The notes under the pieces: model-generated | Database searches by the model: none | What the model was told of the DNA's origin: nothing | What the model saw: only the letters and a program-made list of their open reading frames with translations | Origin: Silurus meridionalis | Lineage: Eukaryota > Chordata > Actinopteri > Siluriformes > Siluridae | Length of the DNA: 64,000 nt | Direction of reading: 5' to 3' | Assembly: GCF_014805685.1 (NCBI RefSeq) | Contig: NC_060890.1 | Coordinates: forward strand, 15,629,500-15,693,499 | Shown: piece by piece, positions 38,361 through 51,640 of the stretch | Position numbering within the stretch: position 1 is the stretch's first letter | Layout: the number at the start of each line of letters is the position of its first letter | Position numbers and translations under genes: made by a program

Positions 38361-38727
38361 TGCTAGAGGGAATTCCCCTGAAAACACCACCCCACACTCC
38401 TGCCCATACACAAAGAGTTTGGATAATAGTAGGCTTACAACACCTTATCTAGAGAAGAGTTTGACGCCTGTGTGTCTACTGGTCATTGTTTTGATGAGCT
38501 CACTCGCACTTAGCTGACAGAATAGCGCATATACTTCTCTTTCGAACAGACGCTCACACGCCTACCTGAGTCACTCACACGAGGGATAATTTTAACAATT
38601 TTCAGGACTATTGTGTGAAATGTGAAAACACCTGATAGTGTCTTTGGAAAGAAAAAGCATCTGTTGTCTGTGAACAATGACAGGAGTTAATCTGACTGAA
38701 ACTTTCCCATGGAAATGTCACCGGATA

Positions 38728-38731
<4 letters not shown>

Positions 38732-38799
<68 letters not shown>
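38732..38799. repeat. (TA)34 microsatellite
   Basis: Uninterrupted TA run. Confidence 0.95.
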
Positions 38800-38803
<4 letters not shown>

Positions 38804-39441
38804 CTTAGCTGATGAGTCATGTCTATATTTAGCTCAGGTTAAGGCACAGCAGAGGTGTGGCATGAAGAACACTGACAGTTAGCTGAATCAAACTGCTTCT
38901 AAAACCTATTTTAAAATGCCATTTAGCAGTAAAGTGCTAATGCTGCTTAAGATCACTGGGGTGGTGCAGATTAAACACTTGCAGCAGAGTGGTTGAGCAA
39001 TTTATGAAGTGCGAGGAAGCCACCTCTAGCCACAGTGGCAGCCATTTTTCCCTTTAGCCCACTGGTGGCATCTATCACACCTACATATGGCAGGATGGTT
39101 GAAGTTAACCAGGCTTCAAACATTAATTAGCTGTGTATATTATGGAATGGCCTGTAAAGAAACACTAACGACAGAAAATGAAGTGATGTGGAAAAGAGGA
39201 AGGGGATGGAGAGGAAGTGGAGTCATGGAGGGTGGAAAAGACTTGCTGGTATTAATAATGGGATATATGGAAGAGAGAAAAAGTCATTGGCTGGTTTTGA
39301 TTAATATAAACCTAAACTGGTAACATTTAAACTTGTACCTGAGGTTAGAGTAAAGGTTAGGTTTACGTGTAGGCATAATAATAATTGACTGCAGTAATAA
39401 TTCTATCAGTGGAAGTCCCTTGCATGGAAAGCAAATAAATC

Positions 39442-39442
<1 letters not shown>

Positions 39443-39493
<51 letters not shown>
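39443..39493. repeat. (GT)25 microsatellite
   Basis: Uninterrupted GT run. Confidence 0.95.
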
Positions 39494-39499
<6 letters not shown>

Positions 39500-40926
39500 C
39501 TGTGCTCTGTTGAATACTATTTTGAGCAGTGTATGTTCACATGCTTTGTGTATAAGAATACATGCATGTAAAATAACAAATAATGTATGTACATTTGTTT
39601 AGAAGGGTTTAAGTGATATTAATGTTTAACTTTATATCCCTTATGTGTGTTTATAGTGATGTATAAGACAGTGCCTGGCCAAATGCAGAACAGTAATGTG
39701 GGTGATCAGTTTGAGCTAGACCAGATGGCCAATGCCTCGGTCACAGGATACAGCTCCACTACATACAGGAAGACAGAGATGGATAGGAAGGGATCAGAAC
39801 CACACACATGTACACCCCCCCACATAAGCACGACATACAGACCCATCATTCTTCGGGCCTCTTTCCATGTTCTGGGCCCACACATGATCTTCTAATGGTA
39901 ATTAAGAGACAGTAAAAATATTCTCTGTGCAAAGCAAATAGGGCTGTATTACAGTAATGTAAATGCATGTGTGATTTATGTGACAAAGAAAGCTTTTAAA
40001 AGCAAGACACTTTTCAGCCAAGCTTGAGTAAATAACTTGGCTGTACTATAGGAATCTTTGGTAATGAATTAAACGTTTTGCATCAGTAACCATTTTTTTT
40101 GGTGTGTTTTCTGTAAGGGTATACTTTTCTGTATTCTCTGCCAAGACAAATTAGTAAATTTATGTGATGGATATCACATTTCTGTATACATTCAGGAGCA
40201 CTTTTAGGTCAATACATTGTAAAGGCCAGTAACAGTGCTATCTCAGACTCTCAGTTATTAAACACAGGAATTAGTGGTATTTTCCCATAGCAGTTAAGAC
40301 ACAGAAATGGACTTGTTTACATACATTACATTATTTGCAATTCCTTAGTGAGCTTCTTCTGTGAAGTTGCACTATGTTGCTGTCTTATTTAAAAAAAATT
40401 AAAATAAAAAAAAAAGGAACACAAGGTAGATGTTCTTTTTTAGATGACTAAACATTGGTTAAAAGGGTAGTAAGCTAGTAGCCACAAATTAGCATTCATT
40501 GTCATGGAACACCAAGTTTCAGTGTTTACATTTTGTTTTAAAAATCGTTATGTTCTCATAATCAAACTTTAGCCACTCCAGTGATCATCACTTGAACACA
40601 CACTATAATAAACTAACCTTTAAAAAGACATGACCAATTATCCTCTTGAATACCCCTGAAGTAATAATAAAAGCTTTTATATTACATAGCAAAATTAACT
40701 CATTGCTAATTATAAATTGTCCATGTTATTGGAAAAAGAAAACAGTCTGTCATGAAAAGAATTCATGAGTAACTTTTTCAGTTTAGTGTCACCATGATTC
40801 AAAAGACCGGATTACTAAAGAGAAGGTTAAGTTTCTATACAACCAAGCAGATGACCTATATTAGCAAAATGCTAAAACACAGCCATCAAGAATACAATCC
40901 CCTAGAAATATATTCACAAAGATTGA

Positions 40927-42148
40927 CTTCTTCTTCTTCTTTGGCTGCTCCCATTAGGGGTCGCCACAGCGGACCATCCATCTCCATATTACTCTGTCCT
41001 CTACATCTGCCTTTTTCAAACCAACTACTTGCATGTCTTCCTTCACCTCATCCATAAACCTCCTCCTTGGCCTTCCTCTTTTCCTCCATCCTGGTGGCTC
41101 CATCCTCAGCATTATCCTATTGATATACCCCATGTCCCTTCTCTGCACATGTCCAAACCATCTTGATCGCGCCTCCCTCACCTTGTCTCCGAAATGTCCT
41201 ACATGCGATGTCCCTCTAATAAACTAGTTTAGTTAGTAATCTTGTCCATTAGTCTTTTAGTCAATGCCACAATGCTAAACCATACAACATAACAGGTCTC
41301 ACCACAGTCCTATAAATTTTCCATTTCACTCTTGCAGATACCCTTCTATCACAAATCACCCCTGTCACTCTTCCCCACACACTCCACCCTGCCTGCACTC
41401 TTTTCTTAACCTTTCTAACACACTCTCTATTTCTTTGCCCTGTTGACCCCAGGTACCTAAACTCATCCACCTTTACCACCTCTTCCCCTGCAAACTCACC
41501 ACTCCACTGCCCTCCCTCTCATTTACACACATGTACTCTGTCGTACTCCTACTGACTTTCATTCCCCATCTCAACAGCATGTACCTCAACCACTCCAGGC
41601 TCCTCTCCACCTGCTCCCTACACTCACCACAAATCACATCATCTTCCAAACATCATTGTCCTTGGAGTCTCCTGTCTGCCCTCGTCCGTCAACCTGTCTA
41701 TCACCACTGCAAACAGGAAAGGGCTTAGATCCGATCCTTAATGCAATCCAACCTCCACCTTAAACCAGGCTGTTGTTCCTACTGCACACTTCACTGCTGA
41801 CTCACTGTCCTCATACATGTCCTGCACCACCTTCTGACACGCCTGACTTCCTCATACAATACCACAACTCTTTTCTCTGCACTCTGTCGTACAATTTCTC
41901 TAAATCCACAAACACACAATGCAACTTCTTTTGACCTTCGTTATACTTCTCCATCAACATTCTCAAGGTAAATAATGTGTCTGTGGTGCCCTTCCTTGGC
42001 ATGAAACCATAATTTTGCTCACAGATGGTCACCTCTTCTTTCAGCCTGGCTTCCACTACTCTTTATCATAACTTCATGGTGTGACTGATCAACTTTATTC
42101 CCCTGTAGTTACTGTAGGTCTGCACATCTCCCTTATTCTTAAATTCAC
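40927..42148 (-). mobile_element. 5'-truncated, broken RTE-type LINE
   Basis: Three minus-strand reading frames, interrupted by frameshifts, follow the order of an RTE reverse transcriptase. 42056-41811 holds the palm (NYGFMPRKGTTDTLFTLRML, then FVDLEKLYDRV). 41479-41261 holds VKVDEFRYLGSTGQ and KVKKRVQAGW. 41181-40954 holds the C-terminus with REARSRWFGHVQRRD and RKRGRPRRRFMD. The catalytic FADD box near 41640 is shifted out of frame and altered. Sequence between the last two segments is shorter than expected. The element lacks its endonuclease and 5' end. It finishes in a (TTC/GAA)n tail at 40927-40942, typical of RTE elements. It is not functional. Confidence 0.85.
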
Positions 42149-44037
42149 AATGGTGATTTGTTAATACGTTTTAAAATGTATTACATGCTATTTTGACATG
42201 ATGTTGGTTTACCAGCAAATTACAGCCAAGCATGGCATGTAATGTACCAAGTTTCATAAGCTTCATGTTGTGCCCCAGAGTGTGAAGAAGCTTCTGTGTA
42301 GTGAAGCCAGTCTTGTGAAAGAAAGGGCTGGTTTTCATTGCTGAAGCAGGTGGTTTCAGTTTAGCATGTTTGTGACCAAGCACACACGATTAGTGTAATA
42401 GAGCTTGTGACTAGCTCAGTGTGCACAGTTTAAGCGTTATAGGCAAATTGGGAAAACACCATTAGCATAATGACAGTCATTCTTACTTATCTTAGTATGC
42501 TTATTTTAATCTTCATTTATAGTTATTAATACATATATTGACTATTACCTGGGAGTTTTAGTTATATGTAAAGACATGACCTTAAAAGTGATAAGCATTA
42601 AACTGTACATTAACATACAGTAATTTTGGTCAGGGTCACATTGATCCAGAGCAGAAAATGCTGTACATGTTAGTTACATTTGTAAATGTTATGAGCTTCA
42701 CATCTACTATATCTGGATTACTATCTATAAATTGTTCACTTATTAAATAATATTAGTATAAAGGATATCAAATGAAAAGATTGGTTTAAATTTCTCTCAC
42801 ATATAATGGCTTTTCTAATCCATTAAGAACATAGGTTTTAGATTTTTTGTTGTAATGTTTTAATAAGTAAACCATGGCCTGTTTACTAGAATAATTATCT
42901 GATTGGTATCATTCTAAGAATAGCCTTTATTTGTCACATATACATTACAGCACAGTTCTTGTTGTTTGTAAAATAGCTATATGCATATAAATGAGAAAGT
43001 AGTCATACAATATAATTGATTTTGTTTTCTTGCCTTTATTTTGTGAATCAATGTACTGGCACTCCAGCACAACTAAACTATTATGTAAAAAATATTTTGT
43101 ATTGTTGTCTCTTTGGCTCTCCATAAGGATTTACCTAGATTTAACTCAGGCATACATTTAAGCTATTTATTCATGTCAAAATTTGAGGTTTTAGACTTAT
43201 TTTTAAGGTAAATTGCATCAAAAGCAGACAAGAGTAGATTTAAGGCTATCAGCTTCCTTAGCCCATACCACATACGCCTCTCCTCACTCTCTTGCCCACA
43301 CTCCATTTCTTAGCCCCTTCCTCCTGAGTTCCACATTCCAGCATTTCACAGCCATAAACAACAATCAACCTAATGGCTAAAAAATCATTAAAGACAGAAC
43401 ATCTGGGCAACACAGACAGCCACTCAGAGTGAACAGGGTGGGAGGGGACCCACAATATGTGACCCCTTATTGGTCAAGCCTGGGGCTCACACCTTGTTAA
43501 GTCACTTCCTCTTACATGCATGTGCTTTATGGTGCCTTCAGAGAGGGTAAGAATCAGCGGGATGCGGATGAAGAGAGAGAGGCAAGAGAAGGGATAGAGG
43601 AAAAGTCAAAAACACACACATACACACACATATATATAAGCTCTCGCACACACAGATGGTAACAGTTAGCATCTCAGTGGTAGCAGCAGTCGGCCTCTCT
43701 GTTCTTGAGCTCTTTATGTTTTAAATCAGAAGCAGGCGGCAGCCTGACCTCTCATTTAGATAACTTGCTTTACAGTTTAAAGATGTCACTGGAAACTGAA
43801 GGAGAAAAAAATGAGAGAATGAGCTGTGGTGGAGGCAGAATTACATAATTAAAGGAATAAGCATACCTTTTTTCAGTCCCTCCACCTCTCTCTTCCTTCC
43901 TCCCACAATTCTCTACATCTTTCAAGAGAGGAGGACATGTTATAAATCACACTGATTGAGTTTGTGATGAGTGTATGCTGCTAAGGTATAGGTATAGGTT
44001 TCTGCTGTAGAAGGTCAGATGAAGGAACAAAGAACAG

Positions 44038-44041
<4 letters not shown>

Positions 44042-44082
<41 letters not shown>
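44042..44082. repeat. (GT)20 microsatellite
   Basis: Uninterrupted GT run. Confidence 0.95.
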
Positions 44083-44083
<1 letters not shown>

Positions 44084-44472
44084 CTACTGGCTTTGCTCAT
44101 ATCAAATTGGAAACGACTGAAGGTAGAGACTAGAGCAGGCCACTTTTATCGGCCTGTGCTTACTGTTGAATTATGTACATCTGTGAGTATGCCATGCTGT
44201 GTGTTAGTGATTTTATGCATCTCTAACCTTGACAGTAAGGTTTTAGACATCATAAACACACTGCAGTCATTTCAGTCTGATTTTATTTAGTTAAGTATTT
44301 AGTTTGTTCCCTCTTTGATTTAATAACAGCATGCATTCGAGCTCGCATGGACTCCACAAGCTTGTGTAAAACCCGATGATCCATGTTAAAACAAATAAAA
44401 TCACCTGAATTCAGAGTGTCATCTGAATTTAACATTGTCAATAAAATTGAGCAGGTGTGTATGTGTCTGCAC

Positions 44473-44474
<2 letters not shown>

Positions 44475-44525
<51 letters not shown>
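44475..44525. repeat. (GT)25 microsatellite
   Basis: GT run with trailing gcgtgagcgtgtg. Confidence 0.95.
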
Positions 44526-44529
<4 letters not shown>

Positions 44530-45689
44530 AGCGTGTGTTTAATACAACCTACTTTAAGTAAAAAAAACACATGAAGTATGATTTTGGACTTCTGCCCTCG
44601 TTGGTAGAAAAATGGTATGGCAGAGAATTTTGTGCTAGCTCAATCTACATCCTTTATCATCATGACATTAAACTGGATAACTAAATGAATAAACTATGAT
44701 ATTCTTACATACTATACAGTTTTTAATATGATTTAAGTATTGGTGAATGTCATTCATCTTTCTTATTTCTACATTTATTGTAAACCTTTTACTTTGAGTA
44801 TGAGCTTGTATTGTAGTTCCTGTCAGCCAGTTAGCTGTTTCAATAAGTGCCAGATCTGGCAGCAGTGCCTGTGCATGGTTGACCTGGTACAGTGTCGCTT
44901 TGATCATTGCTCAATCATAAACATCACATATCTTACAAAATGAATTATACATTTAATTTCTGTTCCATTAGCATGGAATGCATTAGCATTGTTGAATGGG
45001 AAGAGGTGCTTTCTGTGCTTAAGACAAATTTTCAAGTATCTCTACTTTATATAACTTATTTTTTTTGCTTAATTTCAGAATAACATGCCCTTCCTCACTA
45101 CTTTGAAGTGTATAAATAAATTGCATAAAATTGATTATCTGTTGCAAGACCGCAACTGTAACCCTGCGGTTCTGACAAGAATTTCTGACAAGCATTAAAC
45201 ACCGAATTGCATAAGTTGTTAGAAACATAGTTTCATTTGATACTTTCAAAAGTAAGTACTTTTGAAGAAATGTACAAGAAATACTTTTATTTTACTACAG
45301 TAGTAAGCATGCACAGTAAGCAGTAGTATGCATGTTTTATGCATGCTATATTGACTATATTGACATCATCACTTTCAAACTTTTTATATTGTCTGACTAG
45401 CTGCCTGTCATCATGTAGTTCTACTTCTTTTATCTTTAAAATAGAGGCATGACCTTTGACTCATGTAAGTTTATGTATGAATTTCCCACCAATCCCAACC
45501 CAACCTACTAATACATCGCAGACCAGCAATTCCTATTAAAAGATTCAGAGCAACTCTTATCAGCTCAAAAACATTATATTAACTAATTTTCCCCTCTGAC
45601 TAAAAATTGTCTTGTATACAATGCTACTTTCTCTCATATTTCACATGGTCAATACTTCATTTTCATTTGCATAATTCCTTCTCCTCCTC

Positions 45690-45835
45690 AAAGACATGTT
45701 CAGTTCTGAGTGGATCATAGGAATGCTGAGCATGATCTAGGAATACATGCTTGATTGGATGCCAATTCATTATATATACAAGAACCATACAAACACAAAA
45801 TGTCAATCCATTAATCTATAGCCTTGAATGTGTAT
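45690..45835 (-). repeat. dispersed SINE-like repeat, antisense fragment
   Basis: The phrases gagcatgatctaggaataca, tgcttgattggatgccaatt and catacaaacaca follow the reverse complement of the 36575-36845 element. It is strongly diverged. Confidence 0.45.
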
Positions 45836-45987
45836 GTGTGTATGAGTGAGTGGATGAGAAACCCATTCACTTGATCAGAAACTGGATGAAAGTGGTGTGC
45901 TGTTGGCTGACTGAAGCTGATGCTGACAGGTGTAATTCTCTAAATCTGTAATTGGTGTTGACATAATAAAGTGATGACAGATGCAGA

Positions 45988-45991
<4 letters not shown>

Positions 45992-46042
<51 letters not shown>
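45992..46042. repeat. (TC)25 microsatellite
   Basis: Pure polypyrimidine CT run. Confidence 0.95.
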
Positions 46043-46045
<3 letters not shown>

Positions 46046-46162
46046 CATGTGCACACATACACATGGTCACATCTGCAAAGAATAGGACCTCCCTTTTCTG
46101 GCCCCTGACCTGCATGCTCAGTCAGTCACTAAAAAGACTCATCAAACACTTATGCATACTAT

Positions 46163-46275
<113 letters not shown>

Positions 46276-46892
46276 TCCAAAACTTCCTAAGTTTTAACAT
46301 AAAAAATAGATAAATAATCACACAATTCCAACACTTCAAACACATGATAGTTGCCACATAACATAATCTGTAATTGAAGAAATGCTGCATGTAACATAAA
46401 TCAGGGGAAAAAATGTCTTGTTTATTCTGCTCTTACCTGTGTTAGGTAAGTGTGTTGAGTGATGTACACTATATGGACAAAGGTATTGGGACACCTGACC
46501 TTTCCGGCCATATGGGGTTCTTCTCCGAACTGTTACCTCAACTGGAGGCACATAATTGTATTGGATGTCTTTGGATGCAGTATAATACATTTTGAATTGA
46601 ATTTGAAAGGATGGCAATATCACAGTACAAGTTCAATGAAGATATGGTTTACATGGTACGGAGAGGAAGATATTTAGTGCCCTTTTTTAGCACTCTGATC
46701 TCAACCCTACTGAACACCTTTGGAATGAATTGGAAAACTGACTGCACCCCAGGCCTCCTCACATCTCCTACATCAGTACATGACTTTACTAACACCCTTG
46801 TGGCTGATGAAGACAAATATCCACAAGTACACTCTAAATCTAGTGGAACACCTTCTCATGATTGAAGGGAATTATAAGAGCAAATTGGAACT

Positions 46893-46903
46893 AAATGTGG
46901 AAT
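46893..46903. repeat. target-site duplication, left copy
   Basis: aaatgtggaat, identical to 47143-47153, flanks the SINE insertion. Confidence 0.9.
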
Positions 46904-47142
46904 AAAACTTTCTTTCCGCTTCTCCCGTTAGGGGTCGCCACAGCGGATCATCCGCATGTTTGATTTGCCACATGTTTTTACGCTGGATGCCCTTCCTAAT
47001 GCAACCCTCCCCATTTTTCCGGGCTTGGGACCGGCACTAAGGCTTGTGCAACCCTAATGGCTGGGGTTGGTTCCCTGACCGAGGAGCGAACCCAGGCCGC
47101 AGCAGTGAGAGCGCCGCATCCTAACTAGACCACCAGGGAACC
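46904..47142 (-). mobile_element. tRNA-Glu-derived SINE with RTE-type tail
   Basis: Read on the minus strand, the first 72 bases (47142-47071) closely follow a tRNA-Glu gene: TTCCCTGGTGGTCTAG, then GCGGCGCTCTCAC, then GGTCAGGGAA. They include an A box (47132-47120) and B box GGTTCGCTCC (47092-47083). A body of about 120 bases follows, and the 3' end carries ttaggggtcgccacagcgga (+ strand, 46928-46947), identical in 20 bases to the 3' end of the RTE LINE at 40954-40973. The 11-bp duplication on both sides shows retroposition into the older Tc1 element. Confidence 0.9.
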
Positions 47143-47153
47143 AAATGTGGAAT
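47143..47153. repeat. target-site duplication, right copy
   Basis: aaatgtggaat, identical to 46893-46903. Confidence 0.9.
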
Positions 47154-47213
47154 GCGATGCTCAAAAGGCATACTTACGACCAGGTGTCATTAAACCTTTG
47201 GCAATATAGTTTA

Positions 47214-48043
47214 TATTTTTACCTCCTCACAATAATAGATTTAACAAAATAATGCATGTGTGGCAAGCAAATACTAGTATAAACAGTGCAAATCCATTTC
47301 AAGCAATGTTGATTTCACAATGTTGATTAAAGTGCACAAAACTACACAGTGAAATATGTAAATGCATTTTTACTTGTATGCCCTAGAGCTCTACTTGTAT
47401 GCTCTTGTATGCATTAAAGTAGTTTTATCTTCATACAACACTTGCAGGTGTTGTCTTTGTTTTAGTTATCCTGAAGCCTTCTGTCCAGTCCAAAGATTAC
47501 GTTGATTATTATGGTAGAGGTTATTATGTGTGTAGTCAAAGGTATTCTGGCCACCTCAATGAACTGAGGGAGGATATAATCTGAATAATGATGTTTGACA
47601 GTGACCACAAATAGGAATCGACACTTCTACCTGTACTGAGTTTTTAAGGAACAAATTTTACCATTTAATCATTTTTTTAACTAGACCGAATGGACAACAT
47701 AATGCAAATTCTGTTACACTCTAACAACAAAAGTCTTAAGGTAGTCATCCACAAGTCAGCAAAGCTGCTGCTTACTGGTTCATTCAACTTTTTGTCACTA
47801 CTTTAATATAGTATATCAGGGGAGTAAACAGAATCCTTGGCCTCTGCAAGGACAGTGTGTGGGGAACCTCTTTCCCATCATCTTATAATTCAGGCTATTT
47901 AATGTACTTTTTGTGTACAACAATACAGTATTTACAGTAATATTACAAATAGACAGTATTAAAAAGATACCATGTTAAAACTATATACCATCTGAAACAA
48001 TATTATTTGCATCTCTGCATCTACCTTGTACCTCTTCTTTCTC
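47214..48043. other. gene desert segment
   Basis: AT-rich, with no supported gene, microsatellite or recognisable mobile element. Confidence 0.55.
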
Positions 48044-48776
48044 TAGTCAAGTCAAGTCAAGTTTATTTCAGATATTGTGTCAAAGCAGTATTACAGAATA
48101 TAAGAGTTAAGGTGAGCATGTATATTTATCCCTTATGAGCAAGCCATGGCGACTGTGACAAGGAAAGACTCCCTTAGATGTTATTAACAAGCACAAGTTG
48201 ATAATGTGCATGTGATCAGATGTACTGGAGCACAAGGTTATGATATGTGATATGTGTTATGTGTAGGCCTCGCTAAAAAGATACGTCTTTAATCTGCACT
48301 TAAACTGGGAGAGTGTGTCTGTGCCCCGAACACTATCAGGAAGACTATTCCAAAGTTTAGGAGCTAAAGGTGGAAATGCTCTACCATCTTTAGTGGACTT
48401 TGCTATTCATATACATAAATTTTGGGATCTCAAGGAGCGTGACGAAATGTAGCGTGTCAGAAGACTGGATAGGTACATGGGAGTTAAACGATTTAGGGTT
48501 TTGTAGGTAAGTAACAAAAGTTTGTAGTCGATTCGAAACTTAACAGGTAGCCAGTGTAGGGATGATAAGCTTGGGGTTATATGGTCATATTTTTTTCAAC
48601 CTTGTGAGAACTCTGGCTGCTGCATTCTGGACTAACTGTAGCTTGTTTATTAATGATGCAGGGGAAGCACCTAGTAATGCATTACAATAGTTCAGTCTGG
48701 AGGTCATGCATGCATGGACGAGCTTCTCTGAATCAGATATAGACATGTTTCTTAGCTTAACAATATTTCTCTAGTG
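48044..48776 (+). repeat. long copy of a high-copy fish dispersed repeat
   Basis: It begins with tandem gtcaa units and caagtttatttcagat. It shares about 120 bases of order with the repeat at 10563-10803 (caaagcagtattacag, gagcaagccatggcgactgt), then continues through tcaggaagactattccaaag, tttagtggactttgctattc, ttgtaggtaagtaacaaaag, gcattctggactaactgta and gcattacaatagttcagtct to about 48776. This long form is recalled as extremely abundant in otophysan genomes. I could not assign it to a class and saw no coding frame. Confidence 0.7.
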
Positions 48777-49918
48777 TAGATACAGAGTAACCAATACATG
48801 TATGATAAGACAAAAATGATACTGAACACATAAAAACTGATGTCTGATATGTATATGTATACTACATTTCATGTGCATCATATACTGAATAGTATAAAAG
48901 GTAACAGCACTTATAATAATGCTAATAAATTAATCTTTCATGGTTGCAATTGTTATTATAGCTATAATAGGTCAATTTATATTTTACCAATTCAGGCCAA
49001 TTGCCTTTTCTGTTGAAAATGTGACAGGTGTGTTGGATGCTTATATAACCTATAGATGCCTAACTGCACTTAGTTGCCTAACTGCACTGTGACACACTAA
49101 TAGGAGTGGTATAATGTGATGGACCTGCTGTTTCACTCTCTGTGACTGTTTAACGTGTTTAATTCCGTTTTTTATTGTACAATGATTGTTAGTTTCTAAT
49201 CCCAATGGTATAACCAGGTTTGGTTTCTCAAATTATATTCTTATGAAAGATTCACAGAATCTGTCACAGTATAAACATCTTTTACAGATTGTTTTCCCTA
49301 TTTGCTGACATTTTTATCTCTGAGGATTTGTTCCCATCTCAAACACTATATGATACCTTGGGGTTTAGTGAGATAAAAACATTAATCATTGACCTGGAAA
49401 CAAGTTATTTATCATGTGTATGGAAATGCAACAACTGCTGCATTTCCACCATGACCACTGTTCCTTCCTTGACCCACTTTTGATTGAAACGGACCACTGC
49501 AGATTGTGAACAGCCCACATGATTTGGAGATGCTCTGACCTATTTTCTAACCATCACAATTTGGCCCTAGTCAGACCTGCTTAAATCCTTACACTTGCCC
49601 ATTTTTCCCGCTCATCTTTGAGGACTGAATATATCCCACCCACTAACAAACAAAGAGATAATCAGTGTTCAGTGATTCAATCAGGTTTGCTCAAATTATG
49701 ATATAATAATAATTATCTATATCTATCAAATAATGATCTAATGTCATAATGGTATGCCTGGGTTGGTGTACATACATACATACAAGCACAAGAGTACTTC
49801 TGGAGTCCAAATAGAGGACCTCATATTCATACATTGTCTAGATGGGGTATGTGATGCATTTTGGATTGTGTATCTTGGATTGTGTACTTTACCCTAAACT
49901 ACAGTCCTGTCTAAGACA

Positions 49919-49919
49919 T

Positions 49920-49980
<61 letters not shown>
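49919..49980. repeat. (CA)31 microsatellite
   Basis: Uninterrupted CA run. Confidence 0.95.
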
Positions 49981-49982
<2 letters not shown>

Positions 49983-50773
49983 GAAAGTAAGGTCAGGCAC
50001 GGTTGGTTTGGCGTTATCTGTGACTGCCGGGCCTGTGGGAAAGAAACCACTGTTACGGGAATGTCCCTGTTTCCCTTACACACACACTGATAAAGTTCAT
50101 TCTCGCTCCCAAAACACAGGAGAAATTCTCACAAAACATATGAGAAAGTTAAAATATTTTCACTATGAAACACAAAATGACATTCCCTGCTATGTAACTC
50201 ACTTGCTAAAATGTTTTCATTTGTTCAGATTATTATATTAAATAAATCAAAACTTAATTTTAATTTTAATGTGTTGCCAATGCTAAGGCTATTACACCAA
50301 ACTGTCATGAGAAGAGAAAATGAGAGAATGGTCTTCATGTCAGCAGGCTGTATAATCATTTTTCGGCCTTTAGCAACACACACATACAGAGCCTATCTAC
50401 ATTCTCCACTCCGAGTGTTTATGTGTAATGGCCACTAAATGGAATTTAAAGTCCAGTGTGACCCACAGTGACCTCCATGACTGCTTTTATAATTTGCTGT
50501 GTTGTGCAACTCCATTTTTCATCTCTTTAATGTCTCACATAAGCTTATTGCTGATTACGAGTAGTGGTGCGATCCAGCAGAGTGAATATGGATAATTGGC
50601 AGAGAGTATGAAGAGCAGAAAATGAAAAAAGAGAGAGACGTGTGCTTTGTCTCATCATACAAAACAATCAGCAGTATGCTGGAGAAGCAGAGAGACACAA
50701 TAAGCAGGGAATAACATTTGCATTCAATTGCATTATAATTCACATACTGTTTATACTGCATATGAAGCTAAAT

Positions 50774-50918
<145 letters not shown>

Positions 50919-51010
50919 CCTCAGCTTTCCTATGTGTCCTGTTTCACATGACTGAATGAACAGTGAGTTAATCATCTAATGAGGCCAAAGGACGTTCCAC
51001 AGAACTGAAT

Positions 51011-51011
51011 G

Positions 51012-51084
<73 letters not shown>
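51011..51084. repeat. (GC)4(AC)33 microsatellite
   Basis: Alternating GC units pass into AC units; wholly alternating purine-pyrimidine sequence. Confidence 0.95.
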
Positions 51085-51087
<3 letters not shown>

Positions 51088-51514
51088 TTCATTTCCATTT
51101 TTATGCATCTCTTTTGTTTTAAAGAGACACTGAAAAATCTGAAAAAGTAAGGGCTTTATCCTGTATCCTGTATTCTCACAGTAGCTATAAAGCCTATTCT
51201 CACAATGTTGGGGCCAAGGCAAGGAGAATTTACTTGGATGGTTTATAAGACCATTACAGGACACCATTCATGTTCACATCAAGGGACAATTTAATGTATT
51301 GGGTTCAAGTGTGATGCAGATTCCAGTGATGCTGTGGCATTCGGGTGATATTGTACTGCTTAATAAGGCCAAGAGGGCAAAACCTTTGCTTTATCATTAA
51401 ACATGATCTTTTTTCCACAGAAAGCCACCATCTTCAATTTCAATCTTTCAGGTTAGTTTTTAATTTATTTAGTGATTCATGTTTAGTAACTGGGCAAATT
51501 GTTAATGTTTTTGG

Positions 51515-51640
51515 CTTATCCAGAATCAGAAGGTGGGAGTACACTCTGGATGGGGCACCAGTTTATTGCAGGAATATAAATATTTTTTTCATAATTTTTC
51601 TATACAGTTTTTCATAAGATTCACAAACACACAGGTTCAC
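51515..51640 (-). repeat. dispersed SINE-like repeat, antisense fragment
   Basis: aggtgggagtacactctgga followed by ggggcaccagtttattgcag and cacaaacacacaggttcact follows the reverse complement of the 36575-36845 element. Confidence 0.5.

Larger units (their letters stand above)
35756..40926. other. gene desert segment
   Basis: No supported gene. It holds CA, GA, TA and GT microsatellites and an L2-tailed composite SINE copy (36575-36845). A repeat-free stretch lies at about 38830-39130. An 82-codon open frame at 39647-39895 does not resemble any protein I know. Confidence 0.5.
46467..47211 (+). mobile_element. degenerate Tc1/mariner-type element (carries a SINE)
   Basis: The left terminus CACTATATGGACAAAGGTAT and right terminus (reverse complement ending GCAATATAGT) are flanked by TA at 46465-46466 and 47212-47213. 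The + strand encodes a decayed transposase C-terminus in which the phrase around 46700-46735 reads as DLNPTEHLWNELE, the DDE third-residue motif of Tc1 elements, with frameshifts before it. The N-terminal part is deleted. The element was later split by the SINE at 46904-47142. Confidence 0.8.

Noticed and set aside
39647..39895. An 82-codon frame as a gene
   Set aside because: No recognisable domain, no splice or promoter context, and its length is within chance for a desert this size.
40954..42056. Minus-strand frames as cellular genes
   Set aside because: They match RTE reverse transcriptase segments, are broken by frameshifts and end in a LINE tail.
46611..46865. An 84-codon frame as a gene
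   Set aside because: Its second half is the decayed C-terminus of a Tc1 transposase.
47071..47142. A functional tRNA-Glu gene on the minus strand
   Set aside because: It resembles tRNA-Glu but is missing bases in the D arm and has an altered B box. It is joined to a SINE body and tail and is flanked by an SINE target duplication.
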